From Lewinellaceae bacterium (GTDB taxonomy: Bacteria; Bacteroidota; Bacteroidia; Chitinophagales; Saprospiraceae): a DNA stretch of 64,000 nucleotides. Every line of letters begins with the position of its first letter. The stretch's first letter is position 1. Shown here piece by piece: positions 50,108 through 58,406 of this stretch. The translations under genes were made by a program, and so were the position numbers. Location: NCBI GenBank assembly GCA_020636005.1, contig JACJYR010000001.1:3228501-3292500 (forward strand), written 5' to 3'. The notes beneath the pieces were generated by a model. That model was not told the DNA's origin, did not search any database, and worked only from the letters and a program-made list of their open reading frames with translations.

Positions 50108-52045
50108 CTATTCGACAATCACTTTTTCTACCTGGACTTCGTTCCTGGCCGAGGTAAAGCGGAACAAAAAAATGCCCTTTTCTGGGAGCCTTAATTCATA
50201 GTTGCCAGTCTTGTTTTTAAAAAAAGCTACTTTCCTGCCTTCGAGGTCAAACACTTCCACATGGTGCGGCTGACTGGATTGGACAAAAACCCGCCCACCC
50301 TTCGCTGGGGTAGGGTAGAGCTGGATGAAATCAGCCGCTTTCGGGTTGACAGTTGCCGAAACCAACCCATCCATTTCGACGGTGGCCTCCCTCACCAGCA
50401 CGGGTGCCCGGTCGGCAGCGTCAAACTGGCTGCGGAAGGCATCAATGGCCGGTGTGTTATGGTCGAACATTTCTTTCATCCATTTGGGAGGAGTGGGTTG
50501 GTAAAACACCCTGGCGCTCACCACGAGCGGATCGGCCACGCCGTGCATCGGCACATGGAAATAAACCACATCGCTGCCACTCCCCTCCACACCATTTATT
50601 TTGTTGAAATCCGCATCGCTCAATGCTTCGCCGGCAATGCGGGTGGTGTCGTACGCCGGGTGGGTGGTAGTAAAGCCAAGGGGCGGCAGGCGGTTGTCCT
50701 TGATGGGATGGTCGGCCCTTTCCAGCACGGTGGTCACGTCGCCGTTCACATCGCCCAGCACCAGTTCGTAGATCTGTACCTGTTCTGATGAGTTGATCAC
50801 CTGGTAATGTGGCTCATAGGTGGGGTTTTGGCCAAAAACTTCGTAGTTGCCATCTGTTTTACCTGAAGAAAAAAGGGTGTCGCCCCCGGCGGTCGTCACC
50901 GTGAACTCGACAAAGGCACGGCGGGCCGGATAGCCGGAGGGGAATTTATGCCCTGCCATGTTGGTGAGCTTTACGGAAAAACGGGCGGTGTCCAGGTCTC
51001 TGTCCAGGGCTTCCAAATTCAGCAGGATCGACTTGTTCTGGAGCATGTTTTCTGTCTTGGCAATCACTTCGTCGAACTGCGCCGGTGTCGCCGTCACGCC
51101 AAGTGCCTCGATGTTGTCCCTCAATAATTTCAGCATGGTCACATTGCCGCCCACGAGTTCGTGCAGGAAAAAAGGGCTTCTCGCCTCCGTCTGCGCCCCG
51201 GTCACCAGATAGACGGGGAATTTGCCAAGTTCGGGCATGTGGCAGTGCTGGCAAGAGGTGGTGTCCTTGTAGTTGGAGTTGAGCCATTCGTGGTAAGTAG
51301 CCTGTTCCACAAACTTGTTGCCAGTGAAATTGCCATCGTAATCAATGGTTTCGGTAATGAGGGTATGGCATCCTGCGCACTGGCCTGCGTCGGTGATGTG
51401 GGGGCTGTACTGTGGCTTGTAGCCGGTCTCTGTGAGCATGGGGCTGACGAGCGGAAATGTGTAAGGGCCGTAAGCTACTTTGAACGTATCGTAGCGCAAC
51501 TCGCCAGAGAAATGAAAGCCAAGATCCTGTGCGCTTTGCATGTGGCAGGCCAGGCAGGAAACACCGTCGAGGGCGAGGGGATCGGATTCCATCTCCGCTA
51601 TGCTGTAATGGGTGGCCCCCAAATGTTTGGCATCGAAGTGGCCCATCGGCGCATGGCAGGAAGTGCATTTGTCCTCGATGGCCTCCTGGTGCTGCGGGTG
51701 CAGGAGCACTTCGTGGCTCACCTTCGCCCGCCAGAAAGGATCCTTGGCGGAGTTGCCCATCATGGTGGCCCTCCAATCGCTCACCACATTGATATCGTTG
51801 CCAAAAGCATCCACGCTGGCCACGTGGGCCGTGTCGTAGCCGTGGCATTTTTGGCAGACACCACTGCCAGCGAAAAGGTAATTATACGCTTCCGGCAAGC
51901 TGGTATCGGATAGCACCAGGTTGAAATAGGCCCGCTCATCGGCGGAATGAAAGCGCCTGGCCTCCTCGGCCGGGTCAAGGGTGAAATAGGACATCAGGAA
52001 AGGTATGGCAAAGAGCGGCAGGCAGATAAGCAGTTGTTTTTTCAT
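50108..52045 (-). CDS. Five-haem cytochrome c with T9SS sorting tail
   Basis: 645 residues from the ATG at 52045, where MKKQLLICLPLFAIPFLMSYF is a signal peptide or anchor. Five CxxCH motifs: CQKCH, CTSCH, CLACH, CAGCH and CQHCH, all in the first 290 residues, each a covalent c-type haem site. The middle part has Ig-like strands (LTNMAGHKFPSGYPARRAFVEFTV), as in surface multihaem cytochromes. The last 80 residues form a T9SS type A tail (VFVQSSQPHHVEVFDLEGRK...VEKVIVE). Predicted haem-bearing electron-transfer protein exported to the cell surface. A TAAATTTG box at 52066-52073 (minus) may be its promoter. Confidence 0.87.
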   Translation of the reverse strand: MKKQLLICLPLFAIPFLMSYFTLDPAEEARRFHSADERAYFNLVLSDTSLPEAYNYLFAGSGVCQKCHGYDTAHVASVDAFGNDINVVSDWRATMMGNSAKDPFWRAKVSHEVLLHPQHQEAIEDKCTSCHAPMGHFDAKHLGATHYSIAEMESDPLALDGVSCLACHMQSAQDLGFHFSGELRYDTFKVAYGPYTFPLVSPMLTETGYKPQYSPHITDAGQCAGCHTLITETIDYDGNFTGNKFVEQATYHEWLNSNYKDTTSCQHCHMPELGKFPVYLVTGAQTEARSPFFLHELVGGNVTMLKLLRDNIEALGVTATPAQFDEVIAKTENMLQNKSILLNLEALDRDLDTARFSVKLTNMAGHKFPSGYPARRAFVEFTVTTAGGDTLFSSGKTDGNYEVFGQNPTYEPHYQVINSSEQVQIYELVLGDVNGDVTTVLERADHPIKDNRLPPLGFTTTHPAYDTTRIAGEALSDADFNKINGVEGSGSDVVYFHVPMHGVADPLVVSARVFYQPTPPKWMKEMFDHNTPAIDAFRSQFDAADRAPVLVREATVEMDGLVSATVNPKAADFIQLYPTPAKGGRVFVQSSQPHHVEVFDLEGRKVAFFKNKTGNYELRLPEKGIFLFRFTSARNEVQVEKVIVE

Positions 52046-52065
52046 GAAATTGCGTTTGGCAGCGG

Positions 52066-52073
52066 CAAATTTA
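52066..52073 (-). promoter_or_regulatory. Possible -7 box of cytochrome gene
   Basis: TAAATTTG on the minus strand, 21 bp before the start codon; no -33 element recognised. Confidence 0.3.
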
Positions 52074-52157
52074 TCGGAAAAAGCCGGATTTGGGTTTTGT
52101 GGCAGGCAATGAGTTTGACGGGCGGGGAACAGAAATGGGTTCAGGGGGGGAGGAGGT

Positions 52158-53618
52158 TCAGCCTCCATATGCAGGCAGGTGAAACCAGAAAGCAGTACCC
52201 TCGTTCAGCCTGCTCTGCACCCGGATTGTTGCATCGTGCAGTTCCAGTATTTTCTTCACGATGGCCAGGCCCAGGCCGGCGCCGGCGCTGCGGCCGCTGG
52301 TGGAGGGTGCTTTGCGGTAGCGGTCGAAAATGGCCGATTGCTCCCCCTCCGGGATGCCGGGGCCGGTGTCGGCGATGCGCACCTCCACGCTTTGGCCGGA
52401 TTCACGGAGCACAATGCTGACCTTGCCGCCGGCAGGCGTGAATTTCAACGCATTGTCCATCAGGTTTTGGATGACCCGCTCCACCAGTCCAAGGTCAGCA
52501 AACACAAGCGGCAGGTTTTGGGGCTGATCGAGGTGCAGTTCGATGCCTTTCTTCCGGGCGAGGATTTGGTATTTTTGGAATACGTCCTGCGCCAGTTCGG
52601 CAATGAAAAAGGGTTCTTTTTGTGGCTGAATTTGCTTTGCCTCCAGCTTGGAGTATTCAAACAACTGGGAAATGAGCCGGGCCAGTTTTTCAGAGCTACC
52701 CAGGATGATATCAATGTACTGTTGCCTTTCGCCGGAGGAGAGCTGCTCGTTTTTGATAGACAAAGTTTCCACGTAGCCCTGCATGATGGCCAACGGGGTG
52801 CGCAGGTCGTGCGACACGTTGGCAATGAGTTCCCGCCGCAGGTTTTCTACCGATTTCAGTTCCTCGATGTTGGCCTCGATGGTATCGGCCATGTCGTTGA
52901 AAGTAGTGGACAGCACCGAAAGGTCGTTGTTGCCCGCATCGGCAATACGTGCCTTTGTATCGCCCTCCTTGAAGCGCCTCACCATTTCAATGATATGCTG
53001 CAAGTTCCTGGTAATCAGCCAGATGATCAAAAGCCCCACCAGGAGCGAACCGGCCAGGGCCGTCAGGAACACCGTGGTGCCGGATTTCAGGAAGTAGCTG
53101 TTCAGCAGTGTGGAAGTGGTCTCCTTGTACTGTGCCCCCGCCAGGATGATGTAGGCGTAGCCGGCCAGTTGTTCATGTTCAAAAATAGGGGCGGCGGAAA
53201 AGATGTTTTGTTCCCCCGGGCTTTTCGGGTCGTCGCCCACGATAAACTGTTTCGGGCCATAAGCAATGAAGGATTTCACAGGAGCGAGGTCCACCCGCTC
53301 CATTTTCACCGTACTGTTCGGCACTACATAGTCAATGATTTTGCCGGTGGTATCCAGCAAATAGACCTCCACGCTGGGGTTTATGACCATCATGGAGTGC
53401 ATAATGTCGTGGGTGGCGGTCGTGTCCGGGATGCCGTTGGCGAGGGGTTTGGTCTCCTGCACCAGGTGTTGGGCAATGTCGCCATACAACTCCTGGTGTA
53501 CTTCCTTGAAATAATTCCTTGCCGTATGGACGCTCACGAAGATATACACAATGCCCACCAGTACCATCGTCAGCAGGAAGGTGGCAGAGATTTTCCAGTA
53601 CAGCTTGTTTATTTTCAT
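52158..53618 (-). CDS. Membrane sensor histidine kinase
   Basis: 486 residues: membrane helix at about 10-29, extracytoplasmic sensor region (30-180), second helix (about 184-204), HAMP (205-258), dimerisation domain with phospho-acceptor His in IANVSHDLRTPLAIMQGYVE near 268, and a complete ATPase domain: N box QNLMDNALKFTP, G1 IADTGPGIPEG, F box IFDRYRK, G2 GAGLGLAIVKKI. No response regulator is encoded next to it; the cytochrome gene follows 112 bp downstream, so its partner must be elsewhere. Confidence 0.92.
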   Translation of the reverse strand: MKINKLYWKISATFLLTMVLVGIVYIFVSVHTARNYFKEVHQELYGDIAQHLVQETKPLANGIPDTTATHDIMHSMMVINPSVEVYLLDTTGKIIDYVVPNSTVKMERVDLAPVKSFIAYGPKQFIVGDDPKSPGEQNIFSAAPIFEHEQLAGYAYIILAGAQYKETTSTLLNSYFLKSGTTVFLTALAGSLLVGLLIIWLITRNLQHIIEMVRRFKEGDTKARIADAGNNDLSVLSTTFNDMADTIEANIEELKSVENLRRELIANVSHDLRTPLAIMQGYVETLSIKNEQLSSGERQQYIDIILGSSEKLARLISQLFEYSKLEAKQIQPQKEPFFIAELAQDVFQKYQILARKKGIELHLDQPQNLPLVFADLGLVERVIQNLMDNALKFTPAGGKVSIVLRESGQSVEVRIADTGPGIPEGEQSAIFDRYRKAPSTSGRSAGAGLGLAIVKKILELHDATIRVQSRLNEGTAFWFHLPAYGG

Positions 53619-53701
53619 TGTTCGGAGAATGATGCGGATAAAGGGTCAAATTAATGGCTGCATTTCCAGTTGTTTGAAAAACGAAATCATGGTGATTTTG
53701 T

Positions 53702-53835
53702 AACGCCGAAAATAAGTTCGTAAAAAAAGGAACGCAACGGTTTTTATTGAAATCTAAAATGTTGACGCAGCAACCAAACACGTTTTTTCGAAACCTATGG
53801 GCACATTAGGACACATAGTTTTTGCAATAAAAAAT
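53702..53835. mobile_element. Partial copy of MITE-like element
   Basis: Matches, in inverse orientation, about 9130-9255 of the 240-bp element: CCGAAAATAAGTT end, then GGAACGCAACGG, AATGTTGACGCAGC and GGACACATAGTTT in the same order. The second terminal repeat is missing. Confidence 0.6.
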
Positions 53836-53840
53836 TTTAC

Positions 53841-53941
53841 GCTCATGTTCTCTTGGTGCTGAAAAGGTCTGTGGAAGTGACGGGGTGGCTTCGAAGCCAC
53901 CCCGTCACTTAACGGTAAATCAGCATTCACAGAGCATGAGC
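53841..53941. repeat. Large palindromic element with perfect 36-bp core
   Basis: The core 53875-53910 has two exact 18-base arms (left AAGTGACGGGGTGGCTTC) centred on TTCGAA with no loop. Around it an imperfect outer arm pair (GCTCATGTTCTC... at 53841-53862 and ...AGAGCATGAGC at 53920-53941; about 17 of 22 match) extends the dyad to about 100 bp. Confidence 0.75.
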
Positions 53942-54245
53942 GAAAAGATAGCCCTTCAAAACAGTGCAACCGTGGGCAGGCGAATCGTTGGTTTTTGTCT
54001 TGAAATTTTGACGGTAACGATCGAATGTTGCCTTCAATTCCGCACCCATTCGGGTTACGGTGTCCTTTGTGATACCCCAATAGTTTTTTTCATTGATGTT
54101 TGTTCTTTTTGTGAAGTTTAAACATAACCCTTTTTACTAACTTAACATTGTCAAGGTATTCAAAATGCTGACAGTTTATATTTTAGGCATTGTTACAGTC
54201 GTAAATCGTTACTCGTAAATTGGCGCTTTTGGCACAGCCTATTTT

Positions 54246-54308
54246 AAAAAAACCTTCCAGCAATGGGGTTTAAAAATCAAAATAGGGAAGATACTTTTTC
54301 ATCTTTGC
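54246..54308 (-). repeat. Dispersed hairpin repeat, partial copy
   Basis: Only the left end and a decayed hairpin A remain; it abuts the stop of the prenyl synthase gene. Confidence 0.65.
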
Positions 54309-54313
54309 CAAGC

Positions 54314-55288
54314 TTACTTCTTGCGCTCCGTCACAAATACCACCAATTCTTTCAGTGCCTTTCTGGCCGGCACATCGGGGAAGCCGTCCAAAATATCGAA
54401 AGCCTTTTGGCTGTATTGCTCCATAGCCCTGGAGGCATACTCCAATCCGCCACTTTGCTGAACGAAATCAATGACCTCCTTAACGCTTTCCTGCCGGTTG
54501 CTATGGTTTTTTATCAACCGTATCATGCGGTTTTTATCGGAGCGGGAAGCCTGGTCGAGCGCATAGATGAGCGGCAGGGTCAGTTTCTTTTCCTGGATAT
54601 CTATGCCGAGGGGCTTACCTACGTCGTCGGTGCCAAAATCGAAGAGGTCGTCCTTGATTTGGAAGGCAATGCCGATATTTTCACCAAATTGCCGCATCTG
54701 CTCGATGGTTGCTTCGTCCCTGGTCGTGGAGGCAGCCCCGGCACTACAGGCGGCAGCAATCAGGGAAGCCGTTTTTTGACGTATGACGCTGTAATAGATC
54801 TCCTCCTTAATGTCGAGCCGCCTGGCTTTTTCTAATTGGAGCAGTTCGCCCTCGCTCATGGCCTTTACGGCCTCCGACAAAATTTCCAGCAGGCGGAACT
54901 CTTTGTTTTTCAACGCCAACAGCAGCCCCTGCGCCAGCAGGTAATCGCCCACCAACACGGCCACTTTGTTTTTCCAGAGTGCGTTGATGGAGAAAAAACC
55001 CCGCCGTTCGTAGGATTCGTCCACCACGTCGTCGTGGACGAGGGTAGCCGTGTGTAGCAGTTCCACCAGCGAGGCGGCCACATAGCTGGCCTGGCCCACT
55101 TCCCCGCAAAGCTGGGCACTGAGGAAAACGAACATGGGCCGCACCTGCTTGCCCTTCCGCCGCACGATGTAGTACATGATCCGGTCAAGCAGCGGCACAT
55201 GGCTGCGCATGGACTCCCGGAAATGGCGCTCGAACTGGATCAGTTCCTTTTCGATGGGCCGTTTGATCGTGTCAATGGAAATTTTCAT
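54314..55288 (-). CDS. Polyprenyl (octaprenyl-type) diphosphate synthase
   Basis: 324 residues from the ATG at 55288 (a TTG codon precedes it in frame). Trans-prenyltransferase with the first Asp-rich motif LVHDDVVDES near 90 and the second FQIKDDLFDFGTDD near 213. RRKGKQVRPMF near 45 binds the diphosphate of isopentenyl diphosphate. It makes the long-chain side chain for menaquinone or a related lipid. Monocistronic; TACCTTTG on the minus strand at 55309-55316 is a likely -7 box 20 bp upstream of the start. Confidence 0.92.
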   Translation of the reverse strand: MKISIDTIKRPIEKELIQFERHFRESMRSHVPLLDRIMYYIVRRKGKQVRPMFVFLSAQLCGEVGQASYVAASLVELLHTATLVHDDVVDESYERRGFFSINALWKNKVAVLVGDYLLAQGLLLALKNKEFRLLEILSEAVKAMSEGELLQLEKARRLDIKEEIYYSVIRQKTASLIAAACSAGAASTTRDEATIEQMRQFGENIGIAFQIKDDLFDFGTDDVGKPLGIDIQEKKLTLPLIYALDQASRSDKNRMIRLIKNHSNRQESVKEVIDFVQQSGGLEYASRAMEQYSQKAFDILDGFPDVPARKALKELVVFVTERKK

Positions 55289-55308
55289 CAAGGTTTGGTT
55301 GGCAGCCG

Positions 55309-55316
55309 CAAAGGTA
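55309..55316 (-). promoter_or_regulatory. Probable -7 box of prenyl synthase gene
   Basis: TACCTTTG on the minus strand, a full TAnnTTTG match; no -33 element is evident. Confidence 0.35.
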
Positions 55317-55394
55317 TGGAAATATGGGATGCCTGGAAGGCTGGTTCAACGGGTGCTATAACGGTTTTTGTTGGGCCAGGTTTTAAACGGATCC

Positions 55395-56741
55395 TTACTT
55401 TTCCTTTCCGGCTAACAACAGGGCCAGGCCTCCCCTCGCACTGAAGTTTTTGCTTTCGCCAGGGAGGATGAGGGCTGCGACATTGTCCGTTGCCCCAAAT
55501 ATTTGGATGAACTTCCATTGCACGGACAGGTTGAGGCCTACGTTGTCGTAGCTTTTGTTTTCGTCCTTGATGGCATAAGTTGCGCCCAGGGTAAGCCAGG
55601 GCCGGGCGGCCCAGGTGGCCCCCAGGGCATAGGCATTCTGCGTTTTGCCCCTGAATTTTTCACTGTAAAAAAGGCCGCCGATATTCCAGCGGTCATTCAA
55701 TTGGAAGAGGGCGTTGGCGTATATCCTCCTCGGCAGTTCGGTGGTATAACTTTTATAGGTTTTCTCGGGTTGAAAAAGCGCCTCCAACGTGTCGAGGGCA
55801 TTGCTGAGGCTGGCATCATTGCCGCCCGTGAGTGCCCCTGAAAAATCAAGGCCATCGTAGGTGTATGTTTTCGAGGCAGCGTAGTTGTAGTTGCGCTTGT
55901 TCCAGGTGATTTTGCCGATGTCCAGCACGCTGAGGGACAAGTCCAGTTTGCCCAGTTCGAGCCGTGCGCCGGCATCATAGGCGAAGCCCCGGTTGCCGCT
56001 GGTGAATACGAGGTTTTCCGTGGTCAGCCTGCCAAATGTAAAGTCGGTTTTCAAATAGTCGTAGCCATTGTAAAAGACGGAGTTGGCAGCATTGAGCAGA
56101 TAGTCGCCTGTCAGGGTGATCTGATAGACATCGGGGTCGGTGTAAAGGCTGGCGGAATGATGCTCGAAGTCGGTGGACAGGTTGGCGATGCCGTCGAGTA
56201 TTTTGGCCTTGGCGCCGAGGGTCAGCTTGCCAAAGCGGTAGGCCGCCCCAAAGGCAATCTCGTGGTAGCCCGTCAGATCGATTTCGTGGCCAAGGTCAAT
56301 CGTTTCCCCTATAAACTGGGCATTGCCCTGCCAGATGACCTGCGGCAGGGCCTTGGGGAAATCCAGGAAAGCATGGTACTTGGTGGAATGCCCCAAACTG
56401 AGGGTCAGGCGGTCAATGCGGACGGCCAGGTTCAAGGTAGAGTATTCGAGATCTTGCCGGATGATATTGTGTTCGGGCTTCAGGTAGCCGGACAGCCTGT
56501 CAATGTCCACGACGGGCGTGCTGTCGCCCTGGGAAATGATTTCGTTGTAAACAGGCCCGTCGAAAACCCCGTTGCTCCGAATCCCAAAAATCTCCACGAT
56601 TACTTGCTCTGGCTGCACGACAGCAGGATTGAGCTTGTTCGACTGCCAAACCTGCCGCATGAAGGGCAATCCGATTTCTTGCTGGGCAAAAAGGGGCGTG
56701 GTGAGGAACAGGAGTAAAAAAGTCTTTGCGCTTATTTGCAT
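55395..56741 (-). CDS. DUF5723 family outer-membrane beta-barrel protein
   Basis: 448 residues. Signal peptide MQISAKTFLLLFLTTPLFAQ. The rest alternates amphipathic strands with turns (LSLSVLDIGKITWNKRNY, LPRRIYANALFQLNDRWNIGG, LTLGATYAIKDENKSYDNVGLNLSVQW). The N-terminal SNKLNPAVV and the 'YNEIISQGDSTP' region fit DUF5723 proteins of Bacteroidota, thought to be barrels of unknown role. The final strand is near the end (GGLALLLAGKEK). It is a single gene. Confidence 0.78.
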   Translation of the reverse strand: MQISAKTFLLLFLTTPLFAQQEIGLPFMRQVWQSNKLNPAVVQPEQVIVEIFGIRSNGVFDGPVYNEIISQGDSTPVVDIDRLSGYLKPEHNIIRQDLEYSTLNLAVRIDRLTLSLGHSTKYHAFLDFPKALPQVIWQGNAQFIGETIDLGHEIDLTGYHEIAFGAAYRFGKLTLGAKAKILDGIANLSTDFEHHSASLYTDPDVYQITLTGDYLLNAANSVFYNGYDYLKTDFTFGRLTTENLVFTSGNRGFAYDAGARLELGKLDLSLSVLDIGKITWNKRNYNYAASKTYTYDGLDFSGALTGGNDASLSNALDTLEALFQPEKTYKSYTTELPRRIYANALFQLNDRWNIGGLFYSEKFRGKTQNAYALGATWAARPWLTLGATYAIKDENKSYDNVGLNLSVQWKFIQIFGATDNVAALILPGESKNFSARGGLALLLAGKEK

Positions 56742-57052
56742 TGTTTGGTTGGTGGCTGTTGATAGACAAAGTTGGAAAAGGGTTATACGGCAGGCATTAG
56801 AATTTGTGCCGGTTTATCTTACGGTTGATGAGGGACGAGGAAGTTGATTTTCACAAAACCTTTTGAAGCGCCTGATAAAAAATGACGCCATGCCGCTGCT
56901 GTTCATAAAAATAGCCACCTTTCAGCATAGGTTGCCCTGCTTGGCAACATTGAAAAAATAACTTCCCTGTTTTGATTATGAAAACCCCAGCAATGGAGGG
57001 GTTTTTCAAAAATAATCCCGATTTCACATCGGGATTATTTTTCCTTCGATCC
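56742..57052. other. Intergenic region
   Basis: About 310 bases; the right part (56944-57055) is hairpin-repeat copy 8. The left part shows no feature beyond the expected promoter of the DUF5723 gene. Confidence 0.5.
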
Positions 57053-57055
57053 TTA
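56944..57055 (+). repeat. Dispersed hairpin repeat, copy 8
   Basis: Full copy; its last bases CCTTA supply, on the minus strand, the TAA stop codon of the DUF697 gene. The element therefore lies flush against, or slightly within, the end of that gene. Confidence 0.85.
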
Positions 57056-57781
57056 ATCGCCAATGATCCGTTTTTTCATCCGGTCGAACTCCTCTTCGGT
57101 GATGATGCCGCCGGCCTTTAGTTCGCCCAGTTCTTTCAGCCGGTTGATCACTTCGCTGTCGGAAGGGGCCTTGGCGGCGGCAGGGGCCGGTTCAGGCGCA
57201 TTTTTGTCGGGCACCAGTTCGTCGGCGTCCACAATGGCTTCCTCTGCCTTTTTCTTGGCTTCCTGTTGCTTGCGCAACTCCTCGGCCACTTTCTTGCCTT
57301 TCTCAAACTGCTCCTTGTACATCTTTTTCAGCCGGTCTGCGTCAAAGTCGAGGATAGTGCCGCCGGTATCGAAGTGGGACTTGAACACCTGCCCCAGCGC
57401 ATAGGTAGAAGCGCCCGACATGATGGCATTTGCCACGCTGCCGACGACCGACCCTACGATGGGGATCATCTTGGCCAGGCTGCCTGCACCCAACCTGGCC
57501 AGTGTGGCAGTGGTCAATGAACTGACGATGGCCTTGCCCTGGGTTTCGTGGAAATCCTGATCATAAACTTTGCAAAGCTGCCGTATCATGTCCAGTTGCG
57601 AAGCGCTGACGGCCAGGATGTCCGCCACCGGCACCGGGATGGCTCCGGCACCCATGCTGAAAAGGATGTGGTTGCGGATGATGGTTTCGGCGTGTTTGCC
57701 ACGCTCTTGTCGAAGGTCATTGTATTCTTTCATGACTTTGTTTTTAAGCCCTTCGGCTGCTGTTTTTAAGAAGTCTTCCAT
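57053..57781 (-). CDS. DUF697 domain protein with C-terminal SHOCT
   Basis: 242 residues. The DUF697 core (about 30-140) has the amphipathic, Gly-rich helix pair FSMGAGAIPVPVADILAVSASQLDMI and KMIPIVGSVVGSVANAIMSGASTYALG. A charged helix rich in Lys and Glu follows (about 150-185), then an Ala/Pro linker. The last 30 residues are a SHOCT module (INRLKELGELKAGGIITEEEFDRMKKRII), an oligomerisation or nucleic-acid-linked helix pair. DUF697 often accompanies small GTPases; none is near. It may associate with membranes. Confidence 0.83.
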   Translation of the reverse strand: MEDFLKTAAEGLKNKVMKEYNDLRQERGKHAETIIRNHILFSMGAGAIPVPVADILAVSASQLDMIRQLCKVYDQDFHETQGKAIVSSLTTATLARLGAGSLAKMIPIVGSVVGSVANAIMSGASTYALGQVFKSHFDTGGTILDFDADRLKKMYKEQFEKGKKVAEELRKQQEAKKKAEEAIVDADELVPDKNAPEPAPAAAKAPSDSEVINRLKELGELKAGGIITEEEFDRMKKRIIGD

Positions 57782-57879
57782 TTTTTTAAAGGTTAAAATT
57801 CAGAAAAAGAATTCAAGTCTAAAAAGGTAAGGCGTATTTACCAAGGTTTCTTCGACCGGGCAAAAGCTTTCACCGACTA

Positions 57880-58321
57880 GGATTGCACAGGGAATGGGGA
57901 GAACATTACGCACGTTGTGTTGCTTCCAGGTATCCCAACTGGCCCTGCATCCGTGGAAGTGGATCGATCTGTGCCGGGCAGCGGCCCTTCCATTGATAAA
58001 ATATCAGACAGCCTCAAGAATTTGGTGGACAAACTGCACGATCATGTTTTTATCAGTGCCGGCAATATGGGCGTGGATAATTTCTTTGCCCACACAAAAG
58101 GCATTACAGTTGTCGGGGCCGACAAGAAAAGCGAATATTACTCTGACCCAACCCGGTATAGCCGTACTGCCTACCGGGTATTGCGGGCCAGCCCGTTAGA
58201 TAAGAAAACCATGCTCCACGGCACTAGCCAAAGCACGGCCCGTGCATTGGGCTATGAAATAGCCGCCGATGTCATAGAGCATGGCCATGCCTATTCAAAC
58301 GTTTCGACTATGGAAAACTAA
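57880..58321 (+). pseudogene. Decayed subtilisin-like (S8) serine peptidase fragment
   Basis: The frame is open from after a TAG at 57877-57879. DCTGNGENITHVV resembles the subtilase 'DGxGHGTHVAG' block but lacks the catalytic His. Further on, HVFISAGNMGVDNF contains the oxyanion-hole Asn context (AGN), and MLHGTSQSTARALGYEIA contains the GTSxxxP-like Ser context without the usual Met/Pro. The catalytic Asp region is missing. About 140 residues remain of a domain usually near 280. Best read as a degraded or heavily diverged subtilase. The alternative is a short hypothetical protein starting at 57917. Confidence 0.5.
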
Positions 58322-58406
58322 GGGCATCCCTGACAGGGTGCAGATTGATTTATTAAAGTGGGGGGGCTGTTATTTATGCCCAATGCCCTCGAATCCCCAA
58401 TTCCCT

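Larger units (their letters stand above)
53619..54313. other. Repeat-rich intergenic region
   Basis: Nearly 700 bases without a supported gene. In order: a half copy of the 9025 MITE-like element (53702-53835), a large palindromic element with a perfect 36-bp core (53841-53941), about 300 AT-rich bases with no clear feature, and a partial hairpin repeat (54246-54308). Confidence 0.6.

Noticed and set aside
53754..54121. Short frames on both strands in the region 53754-54121.
   Set aside because: They overlap repeat elements and palindromes and have no protein-like composition.
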